Origin: Sphingobium aromaticiconvertens
Lineage (GTDB): Bacteria > Pseudomonadota > Alphaproteobacteria > Sphingomonadales > Sphingomonadaceae
DNA: 47,192 nucleotides
NCBI RefSeq assembly: GCF_037154075.1
Contig: NZ_JBANRJ010000004.1
Location: forward strand, 1-47,192
Direction: 5' to 3'
Position 1 is the stretch's first letter; each line of letters starts with the position of its first letter. The position numbers and the translations under genes are program-made. The notes beneath the pieces are model-generated. The model saw only the letters and a program-made list of their open reading frames with translations. It had not been told where the DNA came from and did not search any database. Positions 31,893-40,512 of this stretch are shown piece after piece.

Positions 31893-32279
31893 CTACCAGA
31901 GCCGTTTCACCATGAAACCGTCGAACAGCGCCTCGTTTGAGACCAGCACCATGTCTTCAGCCTGCGCCTGAGCGATCAGCAGACGGTCGAACGGATCCTT
32001 ATGAGCGATGTTCATCTCACCGGCGATCCGGGCATGGTAAACCGTAATCGCCAACTCGGTGAAACCCTGACCGGCAATGATGGCCTCGAAATCCTGGGCC
32101 AACAAAGCTGCGTCGGACAATTTGCCGATACGGAATTTGGTGGCGACCTCCATGGCAGAGGCGGCGCTAACGGCAACGCTGTTCGCCTCATCGCCCATGG
32201 CTTCGCGGGCACGATGGCTTAACGCTTCGTCGCCCGCCAGCCACCAGATCAGCGCGTGCGTATCAAGCAGCAGTCTCAA
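31893..32279 (-). CDS. vapC: VapC-type PIN-domain toxin
   Basis: A 128-residue PIN ribonuclease. The acidic active-site residues are recognisable: Asp6 in LLLDTHALIWW, Glu44 in SAMEVATKF and Asp98 in KDPFDRLLIAQA, with a final acidic/polar position in VLVSNEALFD. The DTHALIWWL start and HKDPFDR motif are typical of the toxins paired with Phd/VapB antitoxins. The start overlaps the antitoxin stop by four bases (ATGA). No defect is visible. Confidence 0.92.
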   Translation of the reverse strand: MRLLLDTHALIWWLAGDEALSHRAREAMGDEANSVAVSAASAMEVATKFRIGKLSDAALLAQDFEAIIAGQGFTELAITVYHARIAGEMNIAHKDPFDRLLIAQAQAEDMVLVSNEALFDGFMVKRLW

Positions 32280-32509
32280 ACCAAATTCCAGCCACCCAGT
32301 TCGTCCTCGGGCAGTGGTTCATCGAAGCGGGCATCCATTGCAATCCTGCCCTTGAACGCCCCAAAACACCGCTTGCCGCGCGGCGCAACAGGAACCAGGC
32401 GCACCACCGGCACATTCCCCCGGGAAATAACCACCTCACCGCCCGCAAGCGCATCGGCGATCAACCGGGACAGGTTGGTCTTGGCATCGTGAACCGAGAA
32501 CTGGGCCAT
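32276..32509 (-). CDS. vapB: VapB antitoxin, Phd/YefM family
   Basis: A 77-residue antitoxin. The N-terminus MAQFSVHDAKTNLSRLIADALAGGEVVISRGNVPVVRLVP is the Phd/YefM DNA-binding fold, and the C-terminal part (KGRIAMDARFDEPLPEDELGGW) is the toxin-binding peptide. The ribosome site AAGGAG lies upstream of the ATG. A palindrome directly upstream is the probable operator. It is co-translated with vapC. Confidence 0.92.
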   Translation of the reverse strand: MAQFSVHDAKTNLSRLIADALAGGEVVISRGNVPVVRLVPVAPRGKRCFGAFKGRIAMDARFDEPLPEDELGGWNLV

Positions 32510-32520
32510 GAGACATCTCC

Positions 32521-32540
32521 TTAGCTAATAATATAGCTAA
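32521..32540. promoter_or_regulatory. VapBC operator candidate
   Basis: TTAGCTA (32521-32527) and TAGCTAA (32534-32540) form a perfect inverted repeat around an AT-only spacer, 11 bases upstream of the vapB start and overlapping the likely minus 10 region. Confidence 0.6.
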
Positions 32541-32657
32541 CTTTGCCTTGGCGAACAAGGAGGCATCGTCATTGACGTGCGAGGTCTGGAGACAGCAAAC
32601 GTTCGACAAGCCCCCAAAGGGAAGCCAGCGTGGATCTAATGGCAACCATCTATCGTG

Positions 32658-33389
32658 TCACCTACCTGATGGCGGATCGGCCGCACCGTCAGGCTTGACC
32701 TCGATCGTGCAGCGCACCGGCTTGTTGGCCTTCTCGGCCGCCTCACGGCACTGCTGCACTGCCTCACGGTTGCCTTCTGCGAGCGGCGAGGTAGCGACGA
32801 TAGCACGCCAGCTTTCCGGCGCCGCCGTCTGCATCAGCCGTTGTCCTGCTTCCCACGCACCCTGCTCACCCAGCGCCCGCGTTGCCATGCGTTCGGGCCA
32901 TTGCCAGCGTGTCGGCATCAGACGCACAAAAGGCCCCGCCAACACCGCATAAAGCAACACACCTGCCACGATACCGCCGCCGCCCGCGATTATGAGCCAT
33001 CGCTTCTGCTCATCGGCACGCCGCGCCGACGCCACCAGGCTGCGCAGATCGCCGACCGCGCCGTCCAGCGCCGTTTTGGAGACCTGTGTCTGCCCACGCA
33101 CCGCGTTCACCGTTTCCGTGACGGATGCGTTCAGGCGGCTCCCCATTGTTTCCGGGGTCAGCGTCATGGCGGGGCTTTTGCGCATTGCGTCGACCTGCTT
33201 CGCCAATAGGCCCAGCACTGTCTCCGTGCGGGCTAGCGTCGGCTCATAGTCGGGTATGTCGATGGACTCGCGCGCGGCTGTCAGCCCCTCGACCGCGCGG
33301 CGCAACAGCGCCACTTCGCCGCGTAGCCGCTCGAAGGCTTCCGCCGGATCGGCGGCGTTCTGCCCGTTTTCGCCATAGTGATCCGCCAT
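32658..33389 (-). CDS. DUF6118-type membrane protein of mobilisation module
   Basis: A 243-residue protein of unknown function that I match to the DUF6118 group commonly found behind relaxase genes on sphingomonad plasmids. The N-terminal part (about 15-125) is helical, with ERLRGEVALLRRAVEGLTAARESIDIPDYEP. One membrane segment spans about 131-155 (rich in Gly and Ala), and the C-terminal part (about 160-243) contains PVRCTIEV and is probably periplasmic. It starts eight bases after the traA stop on the same strand. It could be a membrane anchor for the relaxosome, but that is only a guess. Confidence 0.7.
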   Translation of the reverse strand: MADHYGENGQNAADPAEAFERLRGEVALLRRAVEGLTAARESIDIPDYEPTLARTETVLGLLAKQVDAMRKSPAMTLTPETMGSRLNASVTETVNAVRGQTQVSKTALDGAVGDLRSLVASARRADEQKRWLIIAGGGGIVAGVLLYAVLAGPFVRLMPTRWQWPERMATRALGEQGAWEAGQRLMQTAAPESWRAIVATSPLAEGNREAVQQCREAAEKANKPVRCTIEVKPDGAADPPSGR

Positions 33390-33397
33390 CCTTCCTC

Positions 33398-36298
33398 CTA
33401 TCGCTCAAGCCCCCGATCATGGCCAATGCCCAGATCCCGCGTCAATGCGCGGCCCAGATCGCGCGCCCGCTCCGCACCCATCTCAAGCCCCAGTTCGCGC
33501 GTGCGGCCACGCAGCACCGATTCCATCTGCGGATCGCGCTCCAGACTTTTGGCCATGCCTGCCATTGCCTTGCCCGCACGGTCGCGGCCCGCCATGTCAC
33601 CGGCCCGATAGTGCTGGTCGCGATCAGCCTGAAGTTCCTGCCAACGCTCCACGAACCTGTCGGCGCGCAGATGCGGATCAGTCCGCACCTGCGCTTCCTG
33701 CACCATAGCAGCGAGCATCGGGCCGCTGCGCCCCGCCGCCGCATCGCGGACAAAGCCAGGATTGCGCTCGGTCGCCGCAACCATGTCTCGCGATGCGCCA
33801 GGCCGGATCGTGTCGAGCGCATCGCGCGCCTGTTTCAGCGCGACTTTCTGATGCTCCAGAACCGGTGCACCCTTCGCCTGCGCCTGAGCGATGGCATCGG
33901 CCGATCGCGCCACGCGCACCACCGCGCGCGACAGCGTCCGATCTCCCTCGCGCTCCTGCTGAGCGGCTTCTTTTGCCGGAGCCGATGCGCGTGACAGGCG
34001 CAGGCCGTCGAACATGCCACGACGCGGTGTGTCGGGCAGGCGGATTTCGCCCGACAACCCGCGCCGGTCGGCAAAAGCACGAATTTCATGCCCAGGACCG
34101 CGGGCATAATCGGACGCCATATCCTTGGCCCGCTCGCGGCCAAGGGTGCGGACAAGCTGGCGCTGCCCGGCGAAATCATCTCGGCCATAGTGAAGCCGTA
34201 CGCCGTCTCGATGCCGCGACAGCGCGACATAGGCTGAATGACGATCCATCCCCGGCGTCGCCAGCACATGCGCCCGATCCACCGTCACCCCCTGCGACTT
34301 ATGGATGGTGGCGGCATAGCCATGATCGACATGCGCATAGTCTTTGAGGTCGAACGCAAGCCTGCGACCATCATCGAGCCGCACTGCCATGCTGTCGGGG
34401 CTTACGCGCTCCACCTTCCCCAGCGTGCCATTCTTCACCCCAAGCCCACGTTCGTTTTTCAGGAACATGATGCGATCGCCCGATGCAAAGGCGCGCGACC
34501 CCCGCTCGGCCGCGACCTGTACGTCACCGCCCAGTTCGCCAGCATCGCGCAGACGCTCGCGCGCGGCGAGGTTCAGATCGCGCACCTCGGCATTGGTGTG
34601 GGTGAGGATGATCCGGCTCTGCTCCGGATCGGCGAGGCGCTGCGCGTCCCAGCGGTCCACCAAGTCGCTGCGGGCCTGTTCACGGGTGTCAGCCACCTGC
34701 ACCATGCCGTACGCTTCATAAGCGTGGACAGCCTCACCCGTGCGGCCCGTGGCCAGCGCCTTGGTTGCGTCCCGCTGCCAGTCCTCGCGCTGGCGGCGTA
34801 TCTCGCCGATCTCGGCCCAGCCATGCCGCTCGGCAAGACTGCGGAAGGCGGCGCCTGCCTCGATCGCCTGCAATTGTTCAGGATCGCCAACTAGTACCAC
34901 TTTAGTACCCGCGTTGGTAGCCTGGGACAATATGCGCTCCATCTGCCGCGTACCGACCATGCCCGCCTCATCGATCACCAGGATATCGCGTGGCCCGAGC
35001 TGCTCGCGGCCTTGGCTCCACTGATATTCAAGCCCGGCGATCGTTCGCGAGGTGATTCCCGATCCGCCCTCCAGACTTTCCGCTGCAATGCCTGACAGGG
35101 CCGCCCCGCGCACCTGATAGCCCGCGCGCTCCCAAGCCTCCCGCGCCACGCCCAACATCGCCGACTTGCCAGTGCCGGCATAGCCGACGACCGATGCCAG
35201 CCCCTCGGGGCCAGTGATATGTTCCAGCGCCCCGCGCTGTTCGGTTGACAGGATAAGTCCTCGTTCTTCGGCCATCGCCACCGCATCCTGACGGCGCTGA
35301 TCACTGACACCATGACGGGCCATGGCGCCAAGTCGATCGGCGGCCTGGTCCAACCGCCGCTCGACCGCAATCATGTCACGCGAGGTGAACCGCACCAGGC
35401 CTTTTCCATCTTTCCCCAGCGCCACCAATTCAGGACTGGATCGTACCGCGCTCATGGCCTGATCAAACTGGTCCTTGCCGTCGCTCTGCCGGTGGATGAA
35501 CATCGCAAGGTCGCGGGTCGTGAACGTCGCCTGTTGGCGCGTGATCGCGTCCAGTGCGATGGTCGGGCTGGCGATGATCTTTTCGCCATTCTCCCGCGCG
35601 ATCCGCACATGATCGTCGGCGCGCTCGGCAGCCTCACCACGCATGAGCCTGCGCGAGCCTGCCGGGCCGATCTTGTGCTGCGGCTCAAGGTCGATCCCTT
35701 GCGCCTCAAGCGTCCGGTGATCTATCCGGGCGTCGATGTCCAGATCGGCCAAACGCGCGTTGACATGGGTTTCCCAGGCCTCGCGCCAGTTCTTCAGCAA
35801 CGCTATGCTGTTCCAGTCGCGCACCTTCTGGCCAAAGCCTTTCGGACCAACCTCCCGCATCGACAGCATGACATGAGCGTGCGGCTTGGGCTGGCCATCC
35901 TTGCCCATATCCCAATGCACATTGAGGTCGGCGACCATACCGCGTTCGACAAACTGCTTCTCGACAAAATCGCGCGCGAGACTGATGCCTTGGCTCTGGT
36001 CCAACTCACGGGGAATAGCGAACTCCACCTCGCGAGCAAGCTGGGCGTCCTTGCGCTTCTCTCCGGCTTCAACCTCATTCCACAAAGTGGCGCGATCGGA
36101 CAGATGCTCCGGCGCACCTGTAGGCAGCAGGATTTCCGAATGGACGACACCCGTCTTGTTCGAAAAATCATGGTCACGCCCAAGCCGGTTATCATGCAGC
36201 TCGGATGCCGAACGATAGGCGGCCGACGCCACCGCACTTGATCCATTAGCGCGGCTGATGACTTTGGCAGAGAAATGGTAGATCGCCATGCCATTCAT
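33398..36298 (-). CDS. traA: Conjugative relaxase-helicase TraA (Ti type, MOBQ)
   Basis: About 966 residues. The N-terminal MobA/MobL relaxase domain (about 1-230) starts MAIYHFSAKVISRANGSSAV and has the metal-binding HUH motif in KPHAHVML near 140. A RecD/TraI-like helicase follows, with Walker A GYAGTGKSAML near 370 and Walker B VIDEAGMVG near 441, then YVALSRHRDGV near the end of the helicase core. A helical C-terminal tail follows. The longer reading to 36343 would cover the oriT candidate; ATG 36298 has AAAGG upstream, and ATG 36289 (MAIYHF) is the other option. It nicks and unwinds plasmid DNA for transfer. No TraG/VirD4 or mating-pair genes are present. Confidence 0.93.
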   Translation of the reverse strand: MNGMAIYHFSAKVISRANGSSAVASAAYRSASELHDNRLGRDHDFSNKTGVVHSEILLPTGAPEHLSDRATLWNEVEAGEKRKDAQLAREVEFAIPRELDQSQGISLARDFVEKQFVERGMVADLNVHWDMGKDGQPKPHAHVMLSMREVGPKGFGQKVRDWNSIALLKNWREAWETHVNARLADLDIDARIDHRTLEAQGIDLEPQHKIGPAGSRRLMRGEAAERADDHVRIARENGEKIIASPTIALDAITRQQATFTTRDLAMFIHRQSDGKDQFDQAMSAVRSSPELVALGKDGKGLVRFTSRDMIAVERRLDQAADRLGAMARHGVSDQRRQDAVAMAEERGLILSTEQRGALEHITGPEGLASVVGYAGTGKSAMLGVAREAWERAGYQVRGAALSGIAAESLEGGSGITSRTIAGLEYQWSQGREQLGPRDILVIDEAGMVGTRQMERILSQATNAGTKVVLVGDPEQLQAIEAGAAFRSLAERHGWAEIGEIRRQREDWQRDATKALATGRTGEAVHAYEAYGMVQVADTREQARSDLVDRWDAQRLADPEQSRIILTHTNAEVRDLNLAARERLRDAGELGGDVQVAAERGSRAFASGDRIMFLKNERGLGVKNGTLGKVERVSPDSMAVRLDDGRRLAFDLKDYAHVDHGYAATIHKSQGVTVDRAHVLATPGMDRHSAYVALSRHRDGVRLHYGRDDFAGQRQLVRTLGRERAKDMASDYARGPGHEIRAFADRRGLSGEIRLPDTPRRGMFDGLRLSRASAPAKEAAQQEREGDRTLSRAVVRVARSADAIAQAQAKGAPVLEHQKVALKQARDALDTIRPGASRDMVAATERNPGFVRDAAAGRSGPMLAAMVQEAQVRTDPHLRADRFVERWQELQADRDQHYRAGDMAGRDRAGKAMAGMAKSLERDPQMESVLRGRTRELGLEMGAERARDLGRALTRDLGIGHDRGLER

Positions 36299-36332
36299 AC
36301 TGCCTTTCTGAGCATATGTCGGCAACGATGTA

Positions 36333-36346
36333 TAAGCGCGCACTTA
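36333..36346 (-). other. Candidate oriT nic region
   Basis: Between the divergent traA and traC genes, the minus strand reads TAAGTGCGCGCTTA, resembling the AAGTGCGC-type nic core of MOBQ origins. It is nearly palindromic and flanked by AACGAT and ATCGTT inverted arms. Position and relaxase type both fit. The exact nick site is unproven. Confidence 0.5.
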
Positions 36347-36455
36347 AACTCTCTATCGTTCGTATGATTGACTTCATCGCATTTTGTTGTTTGGCTGGTT
36401 CTCCCAACAAGTGAGGCTGATATTCTGCCTGCTCCAGATCGCCTGAAGGAGAGCC

Positions 36456-36707
36456 ATGATGCGTAAAGTGCGCGATTATGATGCGGAGCTAAAAGCACTC
36501 AATGACAAGGCCCGGTCTTTAAAGACGAAGAAGGTCGAACAGCTTGGCCAGCTCGTCACCGCGACCGGGGCCGATGCGCTCGATCTTGATACGCTCGCCG
36601 GCGCGATGCTGCATGTCGTGGAAACTGCCAGCGCAGAAGAAAGGGGGGCGTGGCGCGTGAAAGGCGCTGCCTTCTTTCAGCGACGCAGGAAAAAGGCTCG
36701 CCCGTGA
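36456..36707 (+). CDS. traC: TraC-like conjugal transfer accessory protein
   Basis: An 83-residue, highly charged small protein (MRKVRDYDAELKALNDKARSLKTKKVEQLGQLVTATGADALDLDTLAGAMLHVVE) with the helix-then-GADALDLDTLAG pattern of Ti-type TraC/TraD relaxosome proteins. It is encoded divergently from traA across the oriT candidate and followed by TraD 22 bases on. The ribosome site AAGGAG precedes two adjacent ATGs (36456 and 36459). It probably binds near oriT and assists TraA. Confidence 0.75.
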   Translation: MMRKVRDYDAELKALNDKARSLKTKKVEQLGQLVTATGADALDLDTLAGAMLHVVETASAEERGAWRVKGAAFFQRRRKKARP

Positions 36708-36729
36708 TTTCACAACGACAGGCAAGGCG

Positions 36730-37017
36730 ATGGCGCACACGCAGCGTGCCATCCGCCGCGTCGAAGCCAGCGAGCGCCGCACCGATACGCGGGAATGGGT
36801 GATGCAGCGAAGAGAACGCACCCGCCACCTGATCGAACTGGGCGGCCTCGTCCAGAAGGCGGGCCTTGTCGATCTCACCGACGACGATCGCGCGACACTC
36901 TACGGCGCGCTACTCGAATTGGCTATTCAGGCCCAAGAGAATACCGATGTGTTGATGCTCTGGAAGCGACGTGGCCGTCGTGCGTTTGATGCAGAGGCTG
37001 GAGCCGACAGGACATAG
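36730..37017 (+). CDS. traD: TraD conjugal transfer protein (Ti type)
   Basis: A 95-residue protein with the TraD core RRERTRHLIELGGLVQKAGLVDLTDDDRATLYGALLELA, typical of the small TraD of Agrobacterium-type transfer systems (not the F-plasmid coupling protein). The N-terminus is basic. It follows traC on the same strand as a two-gene relaxosome operon. The coupling protein TraG that usually follows in Ti-type systems is absent, so transfer would need a helper. Confidence 0.85.
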   Translation: MAHTQRAIRRVEASERRTDTREWVMQRRERTRHLIELGGLVQKAGLVDLTDDDRATLYGALLELAIQAQENTDVLMLWKRRGRRAFDAEAGADRT

Positions 37018-37126
37018 GCTGCTCCCGCAAATACCAAGCCTGCCTCTAATGCTGATCATCAACCTTGACGTCAGCCGCTCGGTGATCGAGCCGATGAATC
37101 AGTAGAGGGGACGTGGTCATAAGGCG

Positions 37127-37468
37127 ATGGGAAGCAGAGCCTTTATGCTGCCCGGCATGGAACCCGCTCTACCGCCCCGCATCATCCAGCTGCGCGCCCT
37201 CGATCCTGCCCGCAATATCGCCCGGGACTATAGCATATGGATCGCCATGGACCTGTTCGACTTATGGGTTGTCGAAACCTGCTGGGGACGGATCGGCGCA
37301 AGGGGACAGCACCAGCAGCGGAGCTTTGCAAACGCGAGGGCCGCGCAGAACTATGTGCGATCGATCCTCAAGAAAAGGGGTGGCGCGCATAAACGGATCG
37401 GGGTGGAGTATCAGATCATGCCTATCGACGCCGAAGAACCCACCGCAGCCGCAGGATCATTCGGCTAG
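37127..37468 (+). CDS. WGR-domain protein
   Basis: A 113-residue (or shorter) protein consisting almost wholly of a WGR domain: ARDYSIWIAMDLFDLWVVETCWGRIGARGQ, with the eponymous Trp-Gly-Arg near residue 53, then SFANARAAQNYVRSILKKRG. WGR domains occur in PARP-like and DNA-repair proteins and in stand-alone plasmid proteins and probably bind nucleic acid. The start is uncertain: ATGs at 37127, 37145 and 37157 are in frame, none with a good ribosome site. It lies just before the Xre-RES toxin-antitoxin pair on the same strand. Confidence 0.75.
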   Translation: MGSRAFMLPGMEPALPPRIIQLRALDPARNIARDYSIWIAMDLFDLWVVETCWGRIGARGQHQQRSFANARAAQNYVRSILKKRGGAHKRIGVEYQIMPIDAEEPTAAAGSFG

Positions 37469-37528
37469 CTAAAGCACAGTTGATAAATGTCCAGATATAG
37501 ACTAAATCCATATGTGGAGGCTGGACCC

Positions 37529-38047
37529 ATGAGACAATCTGTTGATTTTATACCCAATGATGGCTCCGTCATATTGGATGTTTCCCGCTTCGCGCCGTCC
37601 AATCGCCGTCGGCTGAGCGCGCCCGCCTTGCGCACATTTCTAGCCATCGCCGATCTGTGGGGGCTAACGGAAGAGCAACGCCGCCTGATCCTGGGCTATC
37701 CCTCGCGCTCCACCTATCATAGCTGGTGCAAGCAGGCCCGTGAGCATGGCTCCATCACCCTTGATGTCGACGTGCTGACCCGTATTTCGGCGATCCTTGG
37801 CATTCATCAGGCATTGGGCGTCCTGTTCGCCCAAGAGCATGGCGGCGTGGCCTGGCTTCGCCAGCCTCATGATGCGCGCCTGTTCGGCGGGAACCCGCCA
37901 ATCAGGCTCGTCACCAACGGCACGCAGGACGGACTGATGACGGTCCGCCGCTTCCTCGATGCGGCGCGGGGCGGTCTCTATATGCCGCCCACCACTGCGG
38001 AAGCGGATTTTGCGCCTTATGAGGATAGCGAGATCGTCTTCCAGTGA
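37529..38047 (+). CDS. Xre/ParS/MbcA-type antitoxin
   Basis: About 172 residues. The N-terminal half contains an Xre-like HTH (FLAIADLWGLTEEQRRLILGYPSRSTYHSWCKQA), and the C-terminal half fits the MbcA/ParS toxin-binding domain (DVLTRISAILGIHQALGVLF, then NPPIRLVTNGTQDGLMTVRRFLDAARGG). It should repress its operon and block the RES toxin encoded by the next, overlapping gene. The frame opens at 37487, but GGAGG eight bases before the ATG at 37529 marks the start. A possible TTGATA minus 35 box lies at about 37478. Confidence 0.87.
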   Translation: MRQSVDFIPNDGSVILDVSRFAPSNRRRLSAPALRTFLAIADLWGLTEEQRRLILGYPSRSTYHSWCKQAREHGSITLDVDVLTRISAILGIHQALGVLFAQEHGGVAWLRQPHDARLFGGNPPIRLVTNGTQDGLMTVRRFLDAARGGLYMPPTTAEADFAPYEDSEIVFQ

Positions 38048-38721
38048 TCGGGACTATGGCCAGCGCCCCGAATCCCAGCTTCCGCCTCATCCCGTCCCGC
38101 TTCCCCCCGATCGGGCTGTTCGACACCGTTACGACGGCGGCTGATGCGCAGGCGGTGATGGAACTGGCCGGGTGGACCAATGACCGGTTAGTCGCCGATC
38201 GGCTAGATCGGTTGCCCAGATCCCAATGGGTCTATGGTCGCGCCAATGCCAGCGTGATCATGGCGACCTTCCTTCATGCGGCACCAGAAGGCATGCGGTT
38301 CAACGGCCCAGAACTAGGTGCCTGGTATGCTTCGAAGGAAATCGAAACGGCCGCTGCCGAGGTGGGCCATCATCTGCGCCGCGAAGCACTTGCTCGCAAC
38401 GTGCCGGGCATGAGCCGGATCTACCGGACCTACTCCGCCAGACTGCTGGGCGATGAGTATCGCGATATCCTTGGATTGCAGGCCGCTCAGCCAGACATCT
38501 ATCGATCCGAAAGCTATGGCGCTGCCCAGCTCTTTGGCGAGGCCGTCCGGGCCGAGGGGCAGGCGGGCATCCTCTTCGACAGCCTCCGACGGCGAAGCGG
38601 CACGAACATCGTCGCCTTCATTCCGCCCCATATCACCGATGTCCTACAGACCGATCATTATGAGATCAGCATGGAGGCCAAGGGCCGGGCAATCGAAGTG
38701 CGCCGTTTAAGCGCACCCTGA
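38044..38721 (+). CDS. RES-domain toxin (NAD+-depleting)
   Basis: A 225-residue RES protein (221 from the ATG at 38056). The family's Arg, Glu and Ser blocks are visible: QWVYGRANASVIMATFLHA, AWYASKEIETAAAEV and GILFDSLRR. RES toxins of the MbcT/ParT type degrade or modify NAD+ or an NAD+-dependent target. The GTG start at 38044 overlaps the antitoxin stop (GTGA). It ends only five bases before the end of the convergent rmlA gene, so no terminator fits between them. Confidence 0.88.
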   Translation: MIGTMASAPNPSFRLIPSRFPPIGLFDTVTTAADAQAVMELAGWTNDRLVADRLDRLPRSQWVYGRANASVIMATFLHAAPEGMRFNGPELGAWYASKEIETAAAEVGHHLRREALARNVPGMSRIYRTYSARLLGDEYRDILGLQAAQPDIYRSESYGAAQLFGEAVRAEGQAGILFDSLRRRSGTNIVAFIPPHITDVLQTDHYEISMEAKGRAIEVRRLSAP

Positions 38722-38726
38722 AGGCC

Positions 38727-39596
38727 TCAAGCTTCCGCCAATATCCCGCCCAGATAGCGCCCATAGTCGGATTTCCCGAGCTTCACGATCGCCTTTTCCA
38801 GCTGCGGCCCGTCGATGAAACCCTGACGGAAAGCGATTTCCTCCGGGCTGGCGATCTTAAAGCCCTGCCGCTTCTCCAGCACGCGAACGAACTCCGCAGC
38901 GTCGAGCAGGCTGTCAGGCGTGCCGGTATCGAGCCAGGCATAGCCGCGGCCCATGATCTCGACATGCAGGTCACCGCGTTCCAGATAGACGCGGTTGACA
39001 TCGGTGATCTCCAGCTCGCCGCGGGCTGAGGGCTTCATGTTGGCGGCAATATCGACCACCTGCGCATCGTAGAAATAGAGGCCCGTGACCGCCCAGTTAG
39101 ACTTGGGGCTTTCCGGCTTTTCCTCGATGGTGACCGCCTTCATTGCATCGTCGAAGCTGACCACGCCATAGCGTTCGGGATCGTGGACATGATAGGCAAA
39201 GACGCTGGCCCCCTCACTGCGCGACGAGGCATTGGCAAGAATTTCGGGCAGTCCATGACCATGATAGATGTTGTCGCCAAGAATCAGTGCGGAATGCTGC
39301 CCCGCGACGAAATCGGCGCCGATGATATAGGCCTGCGCCAGACCATCGGGGCTGGGCTGCTCGGCATATTCCAAGGTCATGCCCCAGGCCGATCCGTCGC
39401 CCAGCAGCGCCTGGAAGGAAGGAAGGTCGCGCGGGGTGGAGATGATCAGCACTTCGCGGACGCCCGCCAGCATCAGCGTGGTTAGCGGATAATAGATCAT
39501 CGGCTTGTCATAGACGGGCATGAGCTGCTTCGACGTCGACAGCGTCATGGGATAGAGGCGCGTGCCGCTGCCGCCGGCCAGGATGATGCCCTTCAT
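38727..39596 (-). CDS. rmlA: Glucose-1-phosphate thymidylyltransferase
   Basis: A 289-residue nucleotidyltransferase making dTDP-glucose, the first step towards dTDP-L-rhamnose. The signature [31 protein letters not shown] near the N-terminus is canonical, with [12 protein letters not shown] for the metal site, [14 protein letters not shown] and YAWLDTGT. Length is standard. It is the last gene of the leftward rmlC-rmlB-rmlD-rmlA operon, 40 bases after rmlD, and converges on the RES toxin gene with a five-base gap. Confidence 0.97.
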   Translation of the reverse strand: MKGIILAGGSGTRLYPMTLSTSKQLMPVYDKPMIYYPLTTLMLAGVREVLIISTPRDLPSFQALLGDGSAWGMTLEYAEQPSPDGLAQAYIIGADFVAGQHSALILGDNIYHGHGLPEILANASSRSEGASVFAYHVHDPERYGVVSFDDAMKAVTIEEKPESPKSNWAVTGLYFYDAQVVDIAANMKPSARGELEITDVNRVYLERGDLHVEIMGRGYAWLDTGTPDSLLDAAEFVRVLEKRQGFKIASPEEIAFRQGFIDGPQLEKAIVKLGKSDYGRYLGGILAEA

Positions 39597-39636
39597 TCGT
39601 CGTTCCCTTTTAGAATATCGTTCGGTGTGCTGCCGG

Positions 39637-40512
39637 TTACAGGCGCGCGATCACGGTTTCCAGCGACTTCCGCCAGTTGGGCAAGACAATGCCATGGACC
39701 TGCGCGATAAGGCCACAATCGAGCCGCGAATTGGCGGGCCGGGTGGCGGGCGTGGGATAATCAGCCGTACCGATCCGCCGCACCGACGCCGACGGGCCAC
39801 CACGCGCAGCCGATGCGGCAAAGATGGCTTCGGCGAAGTCCGCCCAGCTTGCCTCGCCCTGCGCTGTCATGTGGAAAATACCGCGCAGGGCCGGGTTACC
39901 ATCGGATACCAGATTGGTAGATATCCGAAGGATACCATCGGCTATCTCCAGCGCGCTGGTCGGGTTGCCTACTTGGTCGGCGACGACCGACACCTCGTCC
40001 CGGTCGCCGGCAAGGCGTAGCATCGTCTTGACGAAATTGGCGCCAAACGGGCTATAGACCCAGGCCACGCGCACGATCGCGCTATTGTCGCCATGTGCAG
40101 CCAGTACGGCCTGTTCACCCGCCAGCTTGGACGCGCCATAGACGCCGGTAGGGCCGGTAGGGTCGCTTTCTGTATAGGGGCGATCCAGCGTGCCATCGAA
40201 CACATAATCGGTCGAAATATGGATGAGCGGTACGTTCAACGCCCTTGCCGCCTGCGCCACGGCACCCGCACCCGCGCCATTAACCGCATGGGCAAGGTCG
40301 CTCTCGCTCTCCGCCTTGTCTACCGCCGTATAGGCGGCCGCCGACACGATAGCGTCAGGCGCAGCGGCTTCCAGCGCGCGCATGACGGACGCGGTATCGG
40401 CCAGATCCAGCTGCGGCCGACCGATCGCGATCACCTCATGCCCGGCAGCAGCGCCACGTTCGACAAGGCTGGTGACGACCTGCCCGGCCTGGCCGGTGAC
40501 GGCGATCCTCAT
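39637..40512 (-). CDS. rmlD: dTDP-4-dehydrorhamnose reductase
   Basis: A 291-residue extended SDR catalysing the last step to dTDP-L-rhamnose. The NADPH loop is TGQAGQV near the N-terminus, the catalytic YGASKLAGE begins near residue 125, and [10 protein letters not shown] and [18 protein letters not shown] are typical RmlD motifs. The start ATG overlaps the rmlB stop (ATGA). All four rml enzymes are present, so the pathway from glucose-1-phosphate is complete. Confidence 0.96.
   Translation of the reverse strand: MRIAVTGQAGQVVTSLVERGAAAGHEVIAIGRPQLDLADTASVMRALEAAAPDAIVSAAAYTAVDKAESESDLAHAVNGAGAGAVAQAARALNVPLIHISTDYVFDGTLDRPYTESDPTGPTGVYGASKLAGEQAVLAAHGDNSAIVRVAWVYSPFGANFVKTMLRLAGDRDEVSVVADQVGNPTSALEIADGILRISTNLVSDGNPALRGIFHMTAQGEASWADFAEAIFAASAARGGPSASVRRIGTADYPTPATRPANSRLDCGLIAQVHGIVLPNWRKSLETVIARL

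Noticed and set aside
33125..33994. 289-residue rightward ORF opposite traA and the DUF6118 gene
   Set aside because: Antisense to two recognisable genes, Arg/Pro/Ala-rich and without any domain.
35312..36241. 309-residue rightward ORF opposite the traA relaxase domain
   Set aside because: The minus strand encodes a clear MobA/MobL domain here; the antisense frame has no recognisable features.
36299..36343. Longer N-terminus of TraA from 36343
   Set aside because: It would run through the oriT candidate, and family members start at MAIYHFSAK; a ribosome-like site supports 36298.
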